From NCBI GenBank assembly GCA_902749685.1, contig CACVKW010000055.1, forward strand, positions 1-64,000: a stretch of 64,000 bases of DNA. The letters run 5' to 3'. Every line of letters begins with the position of its first letter. The first letter of the stretch is position 1. This document shows, one piece after another, positions 56,984-64,000 of the stretch. This DNA is from Olavius sp. associated proteobacterium Delta 1 (GTDB lineage: Bacteria; Desulfobacterota; Desulfobacteria; Desulfobacterales; JAFDCJ01). A program made the position numbers and the translations under genes. The notes beneath the pieces are model-generated. The model saw only the letters and a list, made by a program, of their open reading frames with translations, made no database searches and was not told the origin of the DNA.

Positions 56984-58057
56984 ATGCCCGATCTCAGCCT
57001 GAAAAACATCAACAAATTTTACGGCAAGGTCCACGCGGTAAAGAACATATTTATCGACGTTCCCACAGGCGAATTCGTAGTACTGGTTGGACCGTCAGGC
57101 TGTGGAAAGAGCACGTTGTTACGCTGCATTGCGGGTCTGGAGGACATTTCCGATGGCGACATCGTGCTTGGCGAGCGCTCCATCGCCGGTCTCGCGCCCC
57201 GCGACCGGAACATCGCCATGGTGTTCCAATCCTACGCACTCTACCCCTATCTCAATGTCTACGAAAACATCGCTTTCGGCCTGCGGGCCCGAAAGACGCC
57301 GCAGGCAGAAATCGAAAAACAGGTGAATTGGGCGTCCGAGCTCCTTGAAATCGGTGACTACCTGAAGCGTTACCCGCGAGAATTGTCCGGAGGACAGCGT
57401 CAGCGCGTCGCCATCGGCCGTGCCATCGTACGGGACGCGGACCTGTTCCTGTTCGACGAGCCGCTTTCCAACCTAGACGCCAAGCTACGTGACGGGATGC
57501 GCGAGGAAATCAAGCGCCTGCACGCTCAGCTCGGCAAGACGTTTATCTACGTAACGCACGACCAGATTGAGGCGATGACGCTTGCCGAACGCATCATTCT
57601 GCTGCGCGACGGCGAGATCGAGCAAGCCGGTGCGCCGCTCGGTCTTTTCGAGCAGCCCGACAATACCTATGTCGCCGGTTTCCTGGGCTCGCCGCCCATG
57701 AATTTTGTCGATGTGAGCGTGAGCGGAGAAACGCTGACCCTTCCCGACGGGCAGACCATACCGGTCGAGGGCGCGTTGAAGCACGGGACAACCCTCAAGG
57801 ACGGGGAATTCACCTGGGGCGTACGGCCGGAGCATTTCTCCCATTCCGACCACGGCGCACGAATCCTGCGCGCCAATCTGGAGGTGATCCAGCCCACCGG
57901 TTCGCGGTCGTACGGGACGTTCAAACTCGCCGATACGCGTCTGATGGCGGAACTGGAAGCTCATGTCGGCGAACAGGATACGCGTGAAGTGACCTTGTCG
58001 GTGGCACTCGAACGCACGGTGTTTTTCGACAAGGAAACAGGCAAGGCGATACGCTGA
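56984..58057 (+). CDS. Sugar ABC transporter ATPase (MalK/UgpC type)
   Basis: A 357-residue ATPase that energises the two permeases. Walker A 'GPSGCGKST' (about residues 37-45), Q-loop 'MVFQSYALYP', signature 'LSGGQRQRVAIGRAI', Walker B 'LFLFDEPLSNLDAKLRD', switch 'VTHDQIEAMTLAE'. The C-terminal regulatory OB-like domain ('VAGFLGSPPMNFVDV', 'WGVRPEHFSHS') is complete. It starts three bases after the permease stop. GC-rich like its partners. Confidence 0.92.
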   Translation: MPDLSLKNINKFYGKVHAVKNIFIDVPTGEFVVLVGPSGCGKSTLLRCIAGLEDISDGDIVLGERSIAGLAPRDRNIAMVFQSYALYPYLNVYENIAFGLRARKTPQAEIEKQVNWASELLEIGDYLKRYPRELSGGQRQRVAIGRAIVRDADLFLFDEPLSNLDAKLRDGMREEIKRLHAQLGKTFIYVTHDQIEAMTLAERIILLRDGEIEQAGAPLGLFEQPDNTYVAGFLGSPPMNFVDVSVSGETLTLPDGQTIPVEGALKHGTTLKDGEFTWGVRPEHFSHSDHGARILRANLEVIQPTGSRSYGTFKLADTRLMAELEAHVGEQDTREVTLSVALERTVFFDKETGKAIR

Positions 58058-58081
58058 CGCACCTTGCAGGTTGAGATTGTA

Positions 58082-58233
58082 ATGAAGGATGAACGATTTG
58101 GCGAAGAACAAATTACCAGCCAAAAGAGATCTTCACGAAACTAGGTCAGGTCGAAGTCTTGCAGGCTAAAGTTTTACAGGTTATTGATGCTTTCAGACAG
58201 GTCGGTGTGACATCAGTTACTTATTACTGTTAG
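58082..58233 (+). pseudogene. IS3-family OrfA remnant
   Basis: A 20-codon frame starts 'MKDERFGEEQI', the hallmark of IS3 OrfA ('RFTEEQI'). From 58141 another frame reads 'GQVEVLQAKVLQVIDAFRQV' then 'GVTSVTYYC' and stops, matching the OrfA helix-turn-helix ('RQIGVTEQTYYRW'). About half of OrfA and all of OrfB are missing. It lies at the 3' border of the GC-rich transporter. Confidence 0.75.
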
Positions 58234-58261
58234 AAATCGATTAATCGCGGGAGGTGCGAAG

Positions 58262-59041
58262 ATGACCTACTCATTGCGGGCGCTCTATGCCGCTCGACAG
58301 GAATCGCCGGGACCTGTATGGTATTACATCGGGAAAGTCGGCGAATGGCGGAATTTATTTTTCTATTATTGGCTGATCCAGGGTGGTGGACACAATGTGC
58401 TCGTAGATACGGGAGTGCCTTTTAGCAAGCCGGAAGATTTTGACCTTCTCAACAAATCTCACCAGTACGTTGACCAACGCTGTGCCCATCCGCCCGATAA
58501 AGTAACCCAGCCTCCCGAAGCTCTTGCAAAGGTCGGTCTCAAGGTGGAAGACATCGATACGGTGCTGATTACATCGATGTCCTCTTATGCCACCGGCAAC
58601 CTTGAGATGTTTCTGAATGCGGAGATTTACATGTCCAAAAATGGCTGGGATAACATCGTGGGGGGAGACGCGATGGGAATCTATGAAACCCGTGTGTTTT
58701 TCCCGAAAAAGACCATGGAATATCTGTTAGGCCCGGGAAAAGACAAAATCCACCTTGTGGAAAACGAGATGGAAATCTTGCCGGGGCTAACGCTGTGGTG
58801 GTGCGGTGCCCATCACCGGGGATCGATGGGTGTTTTTGTAGCGACGGAAAAAGGTAAGGTTGGATTTGCCGATTCCGTGTTTGTCTTCGAAAATATTGAT
58901 GAAAAACGCCCAATCGGATGTCTGGAATCTCTTTCGGAGTGGAACAGCGCTTACGAAAAGCTGATGGGCGCCGACATTGTCATTCCAATTCATGAAGAGC
59001 GATTATTCGAACGCCATCCTGATGGTCTGATTGCTCAATAG
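58262..59041 (+). CDS. Metallo-beta-lactamase-fold protein lacking the HxHxDH motif
   Basis: A 259-residue protein whose layout matches quorum-lactonase-like MBL hydrolases: 'YYWLIQGGGHNVLVDTGVPF' at the start, 'LKVEDIDTVLITS', a late 'WWCGAHHRGSMGVFVATEKG' and 'VIPIHEERLF'. Where the family has T-H-x-H-x-D-H-x-G-N it reads 'TSMSSYATGN' (residues 104-113), so His, His, Asp and His are all replaced. The later His residues (in 'GAHHRG' and 'PIHEE') remain. It cannot bind two zincs in the usual way; it may use one metal, a different mechanism, or be a binding protein. GGAGGTGCGAAG precedes the ATG. Context suggests a sugar-lactone ligand. Confidence 0.8.
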   Translation: MTYSLRALYAARQESPGPVWYYIGKVGEWRNLFFYYWLIQGGGHNVLVDTGVPFSKPEDFDLLNKSHQYVDQRCAHPPDKVTQPPEALAKVGLKVEDIDTVLITSMSSYATGNLEMFLNAEIYMSKNGWDNIVGGDAMGIYETRVFFPKKTMEYLLGPGKDKIHLVENEMEILPGLTLWWCGAHHRGSMGVFVATEKGKVGFADSVFVFENIDEKRPIGCLESLSEWNSAYEKLMGADIVIPIHEERLFERHPDGLIAQ

Positions 59042-59212
59042 GAAAATCGTATTCGCTCGGGTAAAGAAATCGCGTAAAACAGGTAACATTCTATTATGTG
59101 ACAGAATTGGTTATCAAAAGCGAACTGTTTCAAGCCACCTCGCCACCACTTAGATTGTACATTATATATTTTATTGCGGGAATAGTCGGGCTCTCTACTC
59201 GATTCTTTTAAA

Positions 59213-60220
59213 CTATTTTTTCACATTCAGCTTGTTGGCTCGTTGCACCAATGGAATAATCCGGTCTTCTGCCTGACTCATCGGGTTGTTCAAAACTTCT
59301 TTTTTTGCTTTGGCCAAAACCTGAGAGCCAGCCGATTGTTCGTCGCTCCACTCCTTTACAAAGGCTCCGCCTTTAATGTCTTCTACTAAGTTCTTCCGCA
59401 TTCTGGCTTTGATATCATCGTTAAGCAGTGTGCGGGAGCGGGTTAGGGTACCGTACTGGCTGGTCGTCGAGTGCCTTGCCATCTGCTTGTAAAAGCCGTT
59501 TTGGGCCATCATACCCAATATCTCGGCGGCTTCGCCGGAGGCGTATAGTTCAAGCACCATCAATTCCGGCGAGAAGCCTTGCTCGACGCCCAGTTTGAAA
59601 CACTCCTCAAACCAGGCGACCAATCCGGACCACACCACCTGCTCGGCAAACAGGTCCAATTCAGCTTCTTCTCTAAAAGACGACTCAAAGACGCCGCCGC
59701 GTGTGACCCCAATACCTTTCGCCACAGCCATCATTCTGGCCCAGGCTTCACCGGAGGCGTTTTGATGAACTGCTACCTGAGCTATAGCCCCTTTCCCGTT
59801 TTCAAAAAGAATACGAACATAGTTTCCTGTCATCCGGGGAGCCACCATCACCACATCGACATCTGCCGGTGGGGTGATTAAATCGTACCCCACGTTATAG
59901 CCGCTGGCCCACACCAGGGTATTGCCGGATGCCAGACCGGGCGCAATTTGCTCATCCCAAATTAAAGGTTGCGACTCATCAGTGGTCAAAATTAATAGAA
60001 AATCAGCGGCAGTGGCCGCCTCAAGGATGGTCATCGGTTCAAAGCCATCAGTTTTGGCTTGTTCGGCGTAGCTGTCATCGCGGTTGCCAACAATTACGAT
60101 AACGCCACTGTCTAGCAGATTGAGCGCCTGCGCCCGACCTTGATTGCCATATCCCAATATAGCTACGGTTTTGCCGGCCAAAGGCTCCAGCGATGCGTCG
60201 GATTCGGTGTATATTTTCAT
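59213..60220 (-). CDS. Divergent ketol-acid reductoisomerase (class I KARI) paralogue
   Basis: A 335-residue NAD(P)-dependent oxidoisomerase of the IlvC family. The Rossmann loop 'LGYGNQGRAQALNL' (22-35) and 'VVGNR'-like 'VIVGNRDDS' are intact; metal ligands Asp189 and Glu193 ('ELDLFAEQ') are kept. But 'AHGFNIH' reads 'ASGYNVG' (Ser106 for the active-site His), 'APKGPGH' reads 'APRMTGN' (Arg129 for Lys), and the second acidic pair is rearranged ('LELYASGE'). These changes argue against acetolactate isomeroreduction. It is encoded in a sugar-acid catabolic locus with no other ilv genes, so a role on a branched sugar acid is likely. GGAGCC precedes the ATG. Confidence 0.82.
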   Translation of the reverse strand: MKIYTESDASLEPLAGKTVAILGYGNQGRAQALNLLDSGVIVIVGNRDDSYAEQAKTDGFEPMTILEAATAADFLLILTTDESQPLIWDEQIAPGLASGNTLVWASGYNVGYDLITPPADVDVVMVAPRMTGNYVRILFENGKGAIAQVAVHQNASGEAWARMMAVAKGIGVTRGGVFESSFREEAELDLFAEQVVWSGLVAWFEECFKLGVEQGFSPELMVLELYASGEAAEILGMMAQNGFYKQMARHSTTSQYGTLTRSRTLLNDDIKARMRKNLVEDIKGGAFVKEWSDEQSAGSQVLAKAKKEVLNNPMSQAEDRIIPLVQRANKLNVKK

Positions 60221-60666
60221 GTTACGGCTCCTTGTTGCTATCCCAATTATATAGAGAAATCCCGAAACAGAATGGTTTCAGACAGGTTATCGCACTTGTT
60301 GCCGTGTTGCCGATCAATTCAGACGTACTCGCCGCAGATCCGTCCGGTATCGTCGGTTTGTTGCATCATCTCTAACACGCGATTGTAATCAATGGTGTTT
60401 AGTGCAAAATTGATAGTTGATAAGAACTTGCTTTTGGGAAGTAAATAAGCCAAAAAGTTCGGGTTGTAAACGGTAATTAAGATATCCACAGCATGTGGTA
60501 CGTTCCGATTTCCGGTTCCGTTTATATCAAAATTACGATACTAAAAGTCCGTATACCCAATACCGGTTAAGGTGTCAACCGGAAATGTTTTCAAAAATTG
60601 GCCTCTTATACCACCTCCGATAGATGCTTTAGCGAATAAATTCCATCCGCAATCCGAATTCCGCAT
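60221..60666. other. Intergenic region between the alcohol dehydrogenase and KARI-like genes
   Basis: No recognised gene. On the minus strand about 70 codons (roughly 60540 to 60328) are open without a start codon, containing 'HAVDILITVYNPNFLAYLLP' and ending 'DDTGRICGEYV'. It could be a gene remnant, but I cannot name a family. Confidence 0.4.
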
Positions 60667-61683
60667 TCAAATATTTGGCTTAATAATCACTTTGATCGAC
60701 TCGCGCCCGTCCATGACCAGCTGAAACCCTTCAGCAATATCCTTCAATGGAAGTCGGTGGGTAATCATATCGTCCACAATTATGCTTCCGGATTCGATAA
60801 GGTTGATGGCTTCGACAATATCCGGCGGCCCGCAGTAATAGGAAGTCAAGACTCTGATTTCCCGGGTCCAGAATTCGTTAATCGGGATGGTAACCGGTTT
60901 ATCGGGACCGGGCACCGTAAAAAAGACAACGACGCCGCCTTTGTCCACACACTGCCAGGCCTGCTCGACGGCCGACATGGCTGAAGCGCACAGGATAACG
61001 ACGTCAACCGGCTTACCGTTTTCAGCCAATAAACGTTCCACAACATTATCTTTGGCAGCATTTATGGTAATCCCCGCGCCAAGGCTTTTAGCAAGCTCCA
61101 GCCTTTTGGGGTTGATATCCGTTGCAATAACGCTGCATTGGTTGGCTCTGGCGAGCTTAACATGCAGCAGACCGGACATCCCGCAGCCCAACACCATGAC
61201 GTTAAGGTTTTTCTGCAAACCGGCCAGCCGCTGTGCTCTGACGACACAGGCCAGCGGTTCGATAAACGTGCTTTGATCGTCGGTGACGTTGTCCGCCAGA
61301 CGATAGGTGCCGTGTTCTATCAGCGTTTGCGGTGCCAGAACATACTCGGCGAATCCACCCGGCAGCCTTTCCTTGATGACCGAGCATACCGGGAAATGTC
61401 CTTTTTGGCAGAAATCACACTTCATGCAGGGCACTTTAGGTGCAATGAATACCCGGTCGCCGGGTTTGTATTTCTCTATAAATTCACCGACTTCAACCAC
61501 CTCAGCACCGATTTCATGCCCCTGGACCAGCGGCGCCCGGGGCAGACGATACCATTCAACGATATCACTGCCGCAGATGCCGCATGACATGACTTTGACC
61601 AGCATCTCATTGGGACCGGGTTTAGGTGTCGGCACTTCCTCGATTCGAATATCTTTGTTGTTATACCAATTAGCGACTTTCAT
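60667..61683 (-). CDS. Zinc-dependent medium-chain alcohol/polyol dehydrogenase
   Basis: A 338-residue MDR dehydrogenase of the sorbitol/threonine dehydrogenase type, oxidising a secondary alcohol with NAD. Catalytic zinc ligands: Cys in 'GICGSD', His-Glu in 'GHEIG'; structural zinc: four Cys in 'VPCMKCDFCQKGHFPVC'. NAD-binding loop 'VLGCGMSGLLHVKLA'. The ATG at 61683 is preferred (GGGTG nine bases upstream, family-like 'MKVANWYNNKDIRIEEV'); one at 61695 is possible. It is encoded between a DUF1537 kinase and the KARI-like gene and probably oxidises a sugar, sugar alcohol or sugar acid of this pathway. A copy of its 3' end lies at 48030-48115. Confidence 0.87.
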   Translation of the reverse strand: MKVANWYNNKDIRIEEVPTPKPGPNEMLVKVMSCGICGSDIVEWYRLPRAPLVQGHEIGAEVVEVGEFIEKYKPGDRVFIAPKVPCMKCDFCQKGHFPVCSVIKERLPGGFAEYVLAPQTLIEHGTYRLADNVTDDQSTFIEPLACVVRAQRLAGLQKNLNVMVLGCGMSGLLHVKLARANQCSVIATDINPKRLELAKSLGAGITINAAKDNVVERLLAENGKPVDVVILCASAMSAVEQAWQCVDKGGVVVFFTVPGPDKPVTIPINEFWTREIRVLTSYYCGPPDIVEAINLIESGSIIVDDMITHRLPLKDIAEGFQLVMDGRESIKVIIKPNI

Positions 61684-61738
61684 TGTGTCACCCATTTGAA
61701 TGTATTAAATTAGTCGAACCACGAGATGAGGAAATCAA

Positions 61739-63184
61739 TCAAATTTCCCCCAAAGCGGCTGCCTTGAAATCGAGGGTCCGGGCCCTTTCAGCCTGGTTGA
61801 AATAATCAGGGCTTCCGATCTGGCCGCCTTTAAAGGCCACCTCCAATCCATTGATTTCAGGCAACCGGCTGTATACGTAACAAAGCGGTGCAGCTATCCC
61901 GATTGACCTTGAGATTTGCAGCGCTTCAACCTGAAGCATTTTTTGGATCCGGCCGGCTGTATCTCCTCCGCTGATAGCCACCCGTTTTACGGCCGATCCA
62001 GACAATATTTCGAGTACGGCGGCACCCAGTTCACCGCCAAGGATATCGTTGGCTTCAGAATTGGTCAATGACAATTGATCGATGGTCCGGTTCATGGATG
62101 GGATGCGCTCATCGTCCGGCCCGATTGCTGTGTGCAAAATCACTGATTTTCCTTCATTCAGCATATCGATCGCCGAAGCGACAAGATGCTCTCTGGCAGT
62201 GCTTCTTTGCGCAGGGTCGAGCAAGTTTTGGGGATATATTGGATAATCATGAAAACCCCTATTTTTAGCCCATAATATCTGTTCCCCGGTCACGGTCGCA
62301 CAGCTTCCCGAAACAACCAAAATGGGTCCTCGATCTTCACCCGCCTTCTCAGCCGGGTCGAACCCGGCATGAGTTGATAAAACACCGGTTTGCCTCAAAG
62401 CAGCGGTCAACCCGTATCCCAATTCCTGTGAACCAACAAAAAATAAGGATCTAGCGCCATAGGTTCTCTTGAAAACCGTTTCACAGACAGTGTTTAGATC
62501 CTCATCAGACAAACAGTCAAAAAAAATGAGCGCTGCATCTGCGGCCAGATGCTCATCAATGCGGGAGTTAATTCGCTGCGGTCCTTCGGCAACTTCCAGA
62601 ATATTTACCAGGCCACTATTCAATTTTGTTTGGTGGGACAGGTGTTGTCGCAAGTCCGCTTCACCCATCGGTGTGACCGGGTGGCTTGCCATGGACGGAT
62701 GTCGATCCAGGCGAAATACTTCTCCATCCCCGACGGCCGCAAAATGATTGCCGAAAATCGTATAGCGCCCGAGTTTTGGTGCGGCCGGGAGAATCGGTAT
62801 AAAATCCGGTGAAAAAATTTCGCTGCCGAGTTCAATGGCCCGGCCAATGTTGCCGACATTTTTGGAAGAGTCAAACGTGGAACAAACCTTGTAAATATAA
62901 ATAGGCGATTGGTAAGCCTTCAAGGACACGAAAACCGGCGATAATACCTGAGGTAAAGCTTTGGCGGGAAGCGTTCGGGCCGTGCCGGAAATACCCACCG
63001 CTCTCACCCGGGGAAAGTGCCGCTCCAGGTATGAGGGGGACGGCGGTTCGGTAAAAATGACCGTGGGCAGGCCGGACTGGGTTAGCGCCTCGGCGGTAGC
63101 GGCCGTTCCGGTAAAGTCATCACCGTAAAAGGATATAAGAATTCCTTGACCAGAAATTGAATTATCGACTTGCTCAGGATTCAT
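61739..63184 (-). CDS. DUF1537 four-carbon acid sugar kinase
   Basis: A 481-residue kinase of the OtnK/DtnK/OiaK family, phosphorylating C4 (or branched) acid sugars. N-terminal domain signature 'ISFYGDDFTGTAATAEAL' (substrate-binding Asp pair), 'YKVCSTFDSSKNVGNIGRA'; C-terminal nucleotide-binding domain 'LVVSGSCATVTGEQI' and 'VAISGGDTAGRI'. ATG 63184 avoids a 14-residue unsupported extension. Its next upstream gene is pdxA2, the pairing known for D-threonate/D-erythronate breakdown to DHAP, so DtnK or OtnK is the first choice; 3-oxo-isoapionate kinase (OiaK) is the alternative because apnO and apnL are close. Confidence 0.85.
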   Translation of the reverse strand: MNPEQVDNSISGQGILISFYGDDFTGTAATAEALTQSGLPTVIFTEPPSPSYLERHFPRVRAVGISGTARTLPAKALPQVLSPVFVSLKAYQSPIYIYKVCSTFDSSKNVGNIGRAIELGSEIFSPDFIPILPAAPKLGRYTIFGNHFAAVGDGEVFRLDRHPSMASHPVTPMGEADLRQHLSHQTKLNSGLVNILEVAEGPQRINSRIDEHLAADAALIFFDCLSDEDLNTVCETVFKRTYGARSLFFVGSQELGYGLTAALRQTGVLSTHAGFDPAEKAGEDRGPILVVSGSCATVTGEQILWAKNRGFHDYPIYPQNLLDPAQRSTAREHLVASAIDMLNEGKSVILHTAIGPDDERIPSMNRTIDQLSLTNSEANDILGGELGAAVLEILSGSAVKRVAISGGDTAGRIQKMLQVEALQISRSIGIAAPLCYVYSRLPEINGLEVAFKGGQIGSPDYFNQAERARTLDFKAAALGEI

Positions 63185-63294
63185 AATCTGCCCCCGATCC
63201 TCAATAAAGCACCAGCCTCCTGCCAAAAAAAGCGTCTTTAATTCTCAAGTGTTGATAATTACATGCCCGGCATTCCAGCCGATAGCGATATCTT

Positions 63295-64000
63295 CTACCC
63301 CATGGAAGAAAGCAGGGCGGCGTACTTCAATGCTTCTTTCATGCTGCCGGGATCAGCCAGGCCCCGGCCTGCTATATCGAAGGCTGTTCCATGGGCTGTT
63401 GTTGCGCAGGGAACCGGCAATCCCATAAAAAGACTGGCCCCTTTTTTTTTGCCCAGCAGCTTGCGCGCGATATTGGCCTGATCGTGATACATGCATACCA
63501 CGGCATCAAAGCCGTTATCAATTGCCGTCACGAACACGCTGTCAGCGGCAAAAGGCCCCTGTACATCAATGCCTAGCTTCAATCCCGCTTCGATAGCAGG
63601 TTCGATTTCATCCATTTCTTCACGTCCGAACAGGCCGCCTTCGCCGGCATGGACATTCAATGCTGCCACTGCTAATTTGGGGGCGTTTACGCCCGTTTTC
63701 TTGAGGGCCTCATCCATCCGGCGGATATATCTTGTCACCCGTTCTTTTTTGATCGTATCGGCAATCTGCCTGAAAGGAATATGAAGTGTCACGGCAACAG
63801 TCCAGAAGGCCTCCATGACGCCAATAACATACGGCTCAAAACTATTGGTACGGTCAGCTAAAAATTCCAGCTCGTCAAGATAATTATATCCGGCCAGATG
63901 AAAAGCCTCCTTATTAATCGGCGCCGATACCACGGCATCAACCTGTTTTATTGCGGCCATCTTAAAGGCGTGTCCCAGACACTCGGCAGCAGCTTTGCCC
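63295..64000 (-). CDS. pdxA2: PdxA2, 4-phospho-acid-sugar dehydrogenase (partial)
   Basis: The C-terminal about 235 residues of a PdxA-family NAD-dependent dehydrogenase; the 5' end lies beyond the window. Visible: 'VDAVVSAPINKEAFHLAGYN', 'VTLHIPFRQIADTIKKERVT', 'ALNVHAGEGGLFGREEMDEI' and 'VCMYHDQANIARKLLG', the last two carrying metal-ligand His and Asp residues. PdxA2 proteins oxidise 4-phospho-D-threonate or 4-phospho-D-erythronate, which then loses CO2 to give DHAP. The adjacent DUF1537 kinase supports PdxA2 rather than the vitamin B6 enzyme PdxA. Confidence 0.88.
   Translation of the reverse strand, partial: GKAAAECLGHAFKMAAIKQVDAVVSAPINKEAFHLAGYNYLDELEFLADRTNSFEPYVIGVMEAFWTVAVTLHIPFRQIADTIKKERVTRYIRRMDEALKKTGVNAPKLAVAALNVHAGEGGLFGREEMDEIEPAIEAGLKLGIDVQGPFAADSVFVTAIDNGFDAVVCMYHDQANIARKLLGKKKGASLFMGLPVPCATTAHGTAFDIAGRGLADPGSMKEALKYAALLSSMG

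Noticed and set aside
1-64000. tRNA, rRNA or CRISPR loci
   Set aside because: I saw no cloverleaf with a CCA or T-loop sequence, no rRNA-like stretch and no regularly spaced identical repeats of 24-40 bases.

Overview
The window looks like chromosomal DNA of an anaerobic, metabolically versatile deltaproteobacterium-like organism (Desulfobacterota, possibly Desulfobacterales). The reasons are moderate GC, remnants of indolepyruvate:ferredoxin oxidoreductase and ADP-forming acyl-CoA synthetase genes, three branched-chain-amino-acid-type (Liv/HAAT) ABC transporters in about 31 kb, and gene borders littered with short degenerate repeats. The assignment is an inference; no rRNA or tRNA gene is visible. 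Nearly everything is catabolic or transport; nadK is the only clear housekeeping gene.

Layout. 1-13.9 kb: two decayed stretches around intact genes. A YtcJ-type amidohydrolase remnant is followed by an intact M20 peptidase, an arylsulfatase, a PuuB-like oxidase with a gamma-glutamylcyclotransferase-like protein, and a methyltransferase. From 7.5 to 13.9 kb lies a D-amino-acid/hydantoin and 2-oxo-acid locus in which most genes have lost internal or terminal pieces (IclR::ATP-grasp fusion, IorA::IorB fusion, collapsed aminotransferase, cut VOC protein, C-terminal hydantoinase stub, ThDP-enzyme stub). The racemase and D-aminoacylase in the middle are intact.

14.0-32.1 kb (all minus strand): a nicotinamide/nicotinate catabolic cluster. 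In transcription order it holds nicotinamidase (pncA), an FCD-type GntR regulator, a methylmalonate-semialdehyde-dehydrogenase-like enzyme, DUF1185, a molybdenum nicotinate dehydrogenase (ndhS, ndhF and a one-piece Mo subunit), enamidase, 6-hydroxynicotinate reductase, UPF0280 (ApbE-like), and a complete Liv-type transporter with a fused LivH-LivM permease. It can be read as nicotinamide -> nicotinate -> 6-hydroxynicotinate -> tetrahydro-oxonicotinate -> 2-formylglutarate, then probably glutaryl-CoA rather than the known clostridial 2-(hydroxymethyl)glutarate route. A near-identical 22-bp site upstream of the GntR gene and upstream of the second Liv operon suggests that transporter belongs to the same regulon.

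32.3-33.5 kb: one hypothetical gene bounded by attC-like integron sites. 33.9-47 kb: a quinone-reductase-like flavoprotein, Liv operon 2 (35.1-40.0 kb), Liv operon 3 (40.3-44.9 kb), nadK and a VOC protein. 47-48.3 kb: a UPF0175/DUF3368 toxin-antitoxin pair and an IS21 istA remnant joined to a duplicated alcohol dehydrogenase 3' end.

48.4-64 kb: a branched-sugar-acid locus: D-apionolactonase (apnL), D-apionate oxidoisomerase (apnO), a putative 3-oxo-isoapionate decarboxylase, a beta-keto-acid cleavage enzyme, a GC-richer sugar ABC transporter, a metallo-beta-lactamase-fold protein lacking the HxHxDH motif, a divergent ketol-acid reductoisomerase paralogue, a zinc alcohol dehydrogenase, and a DUF1537 kinase with PdxA2 that runs off the window end.
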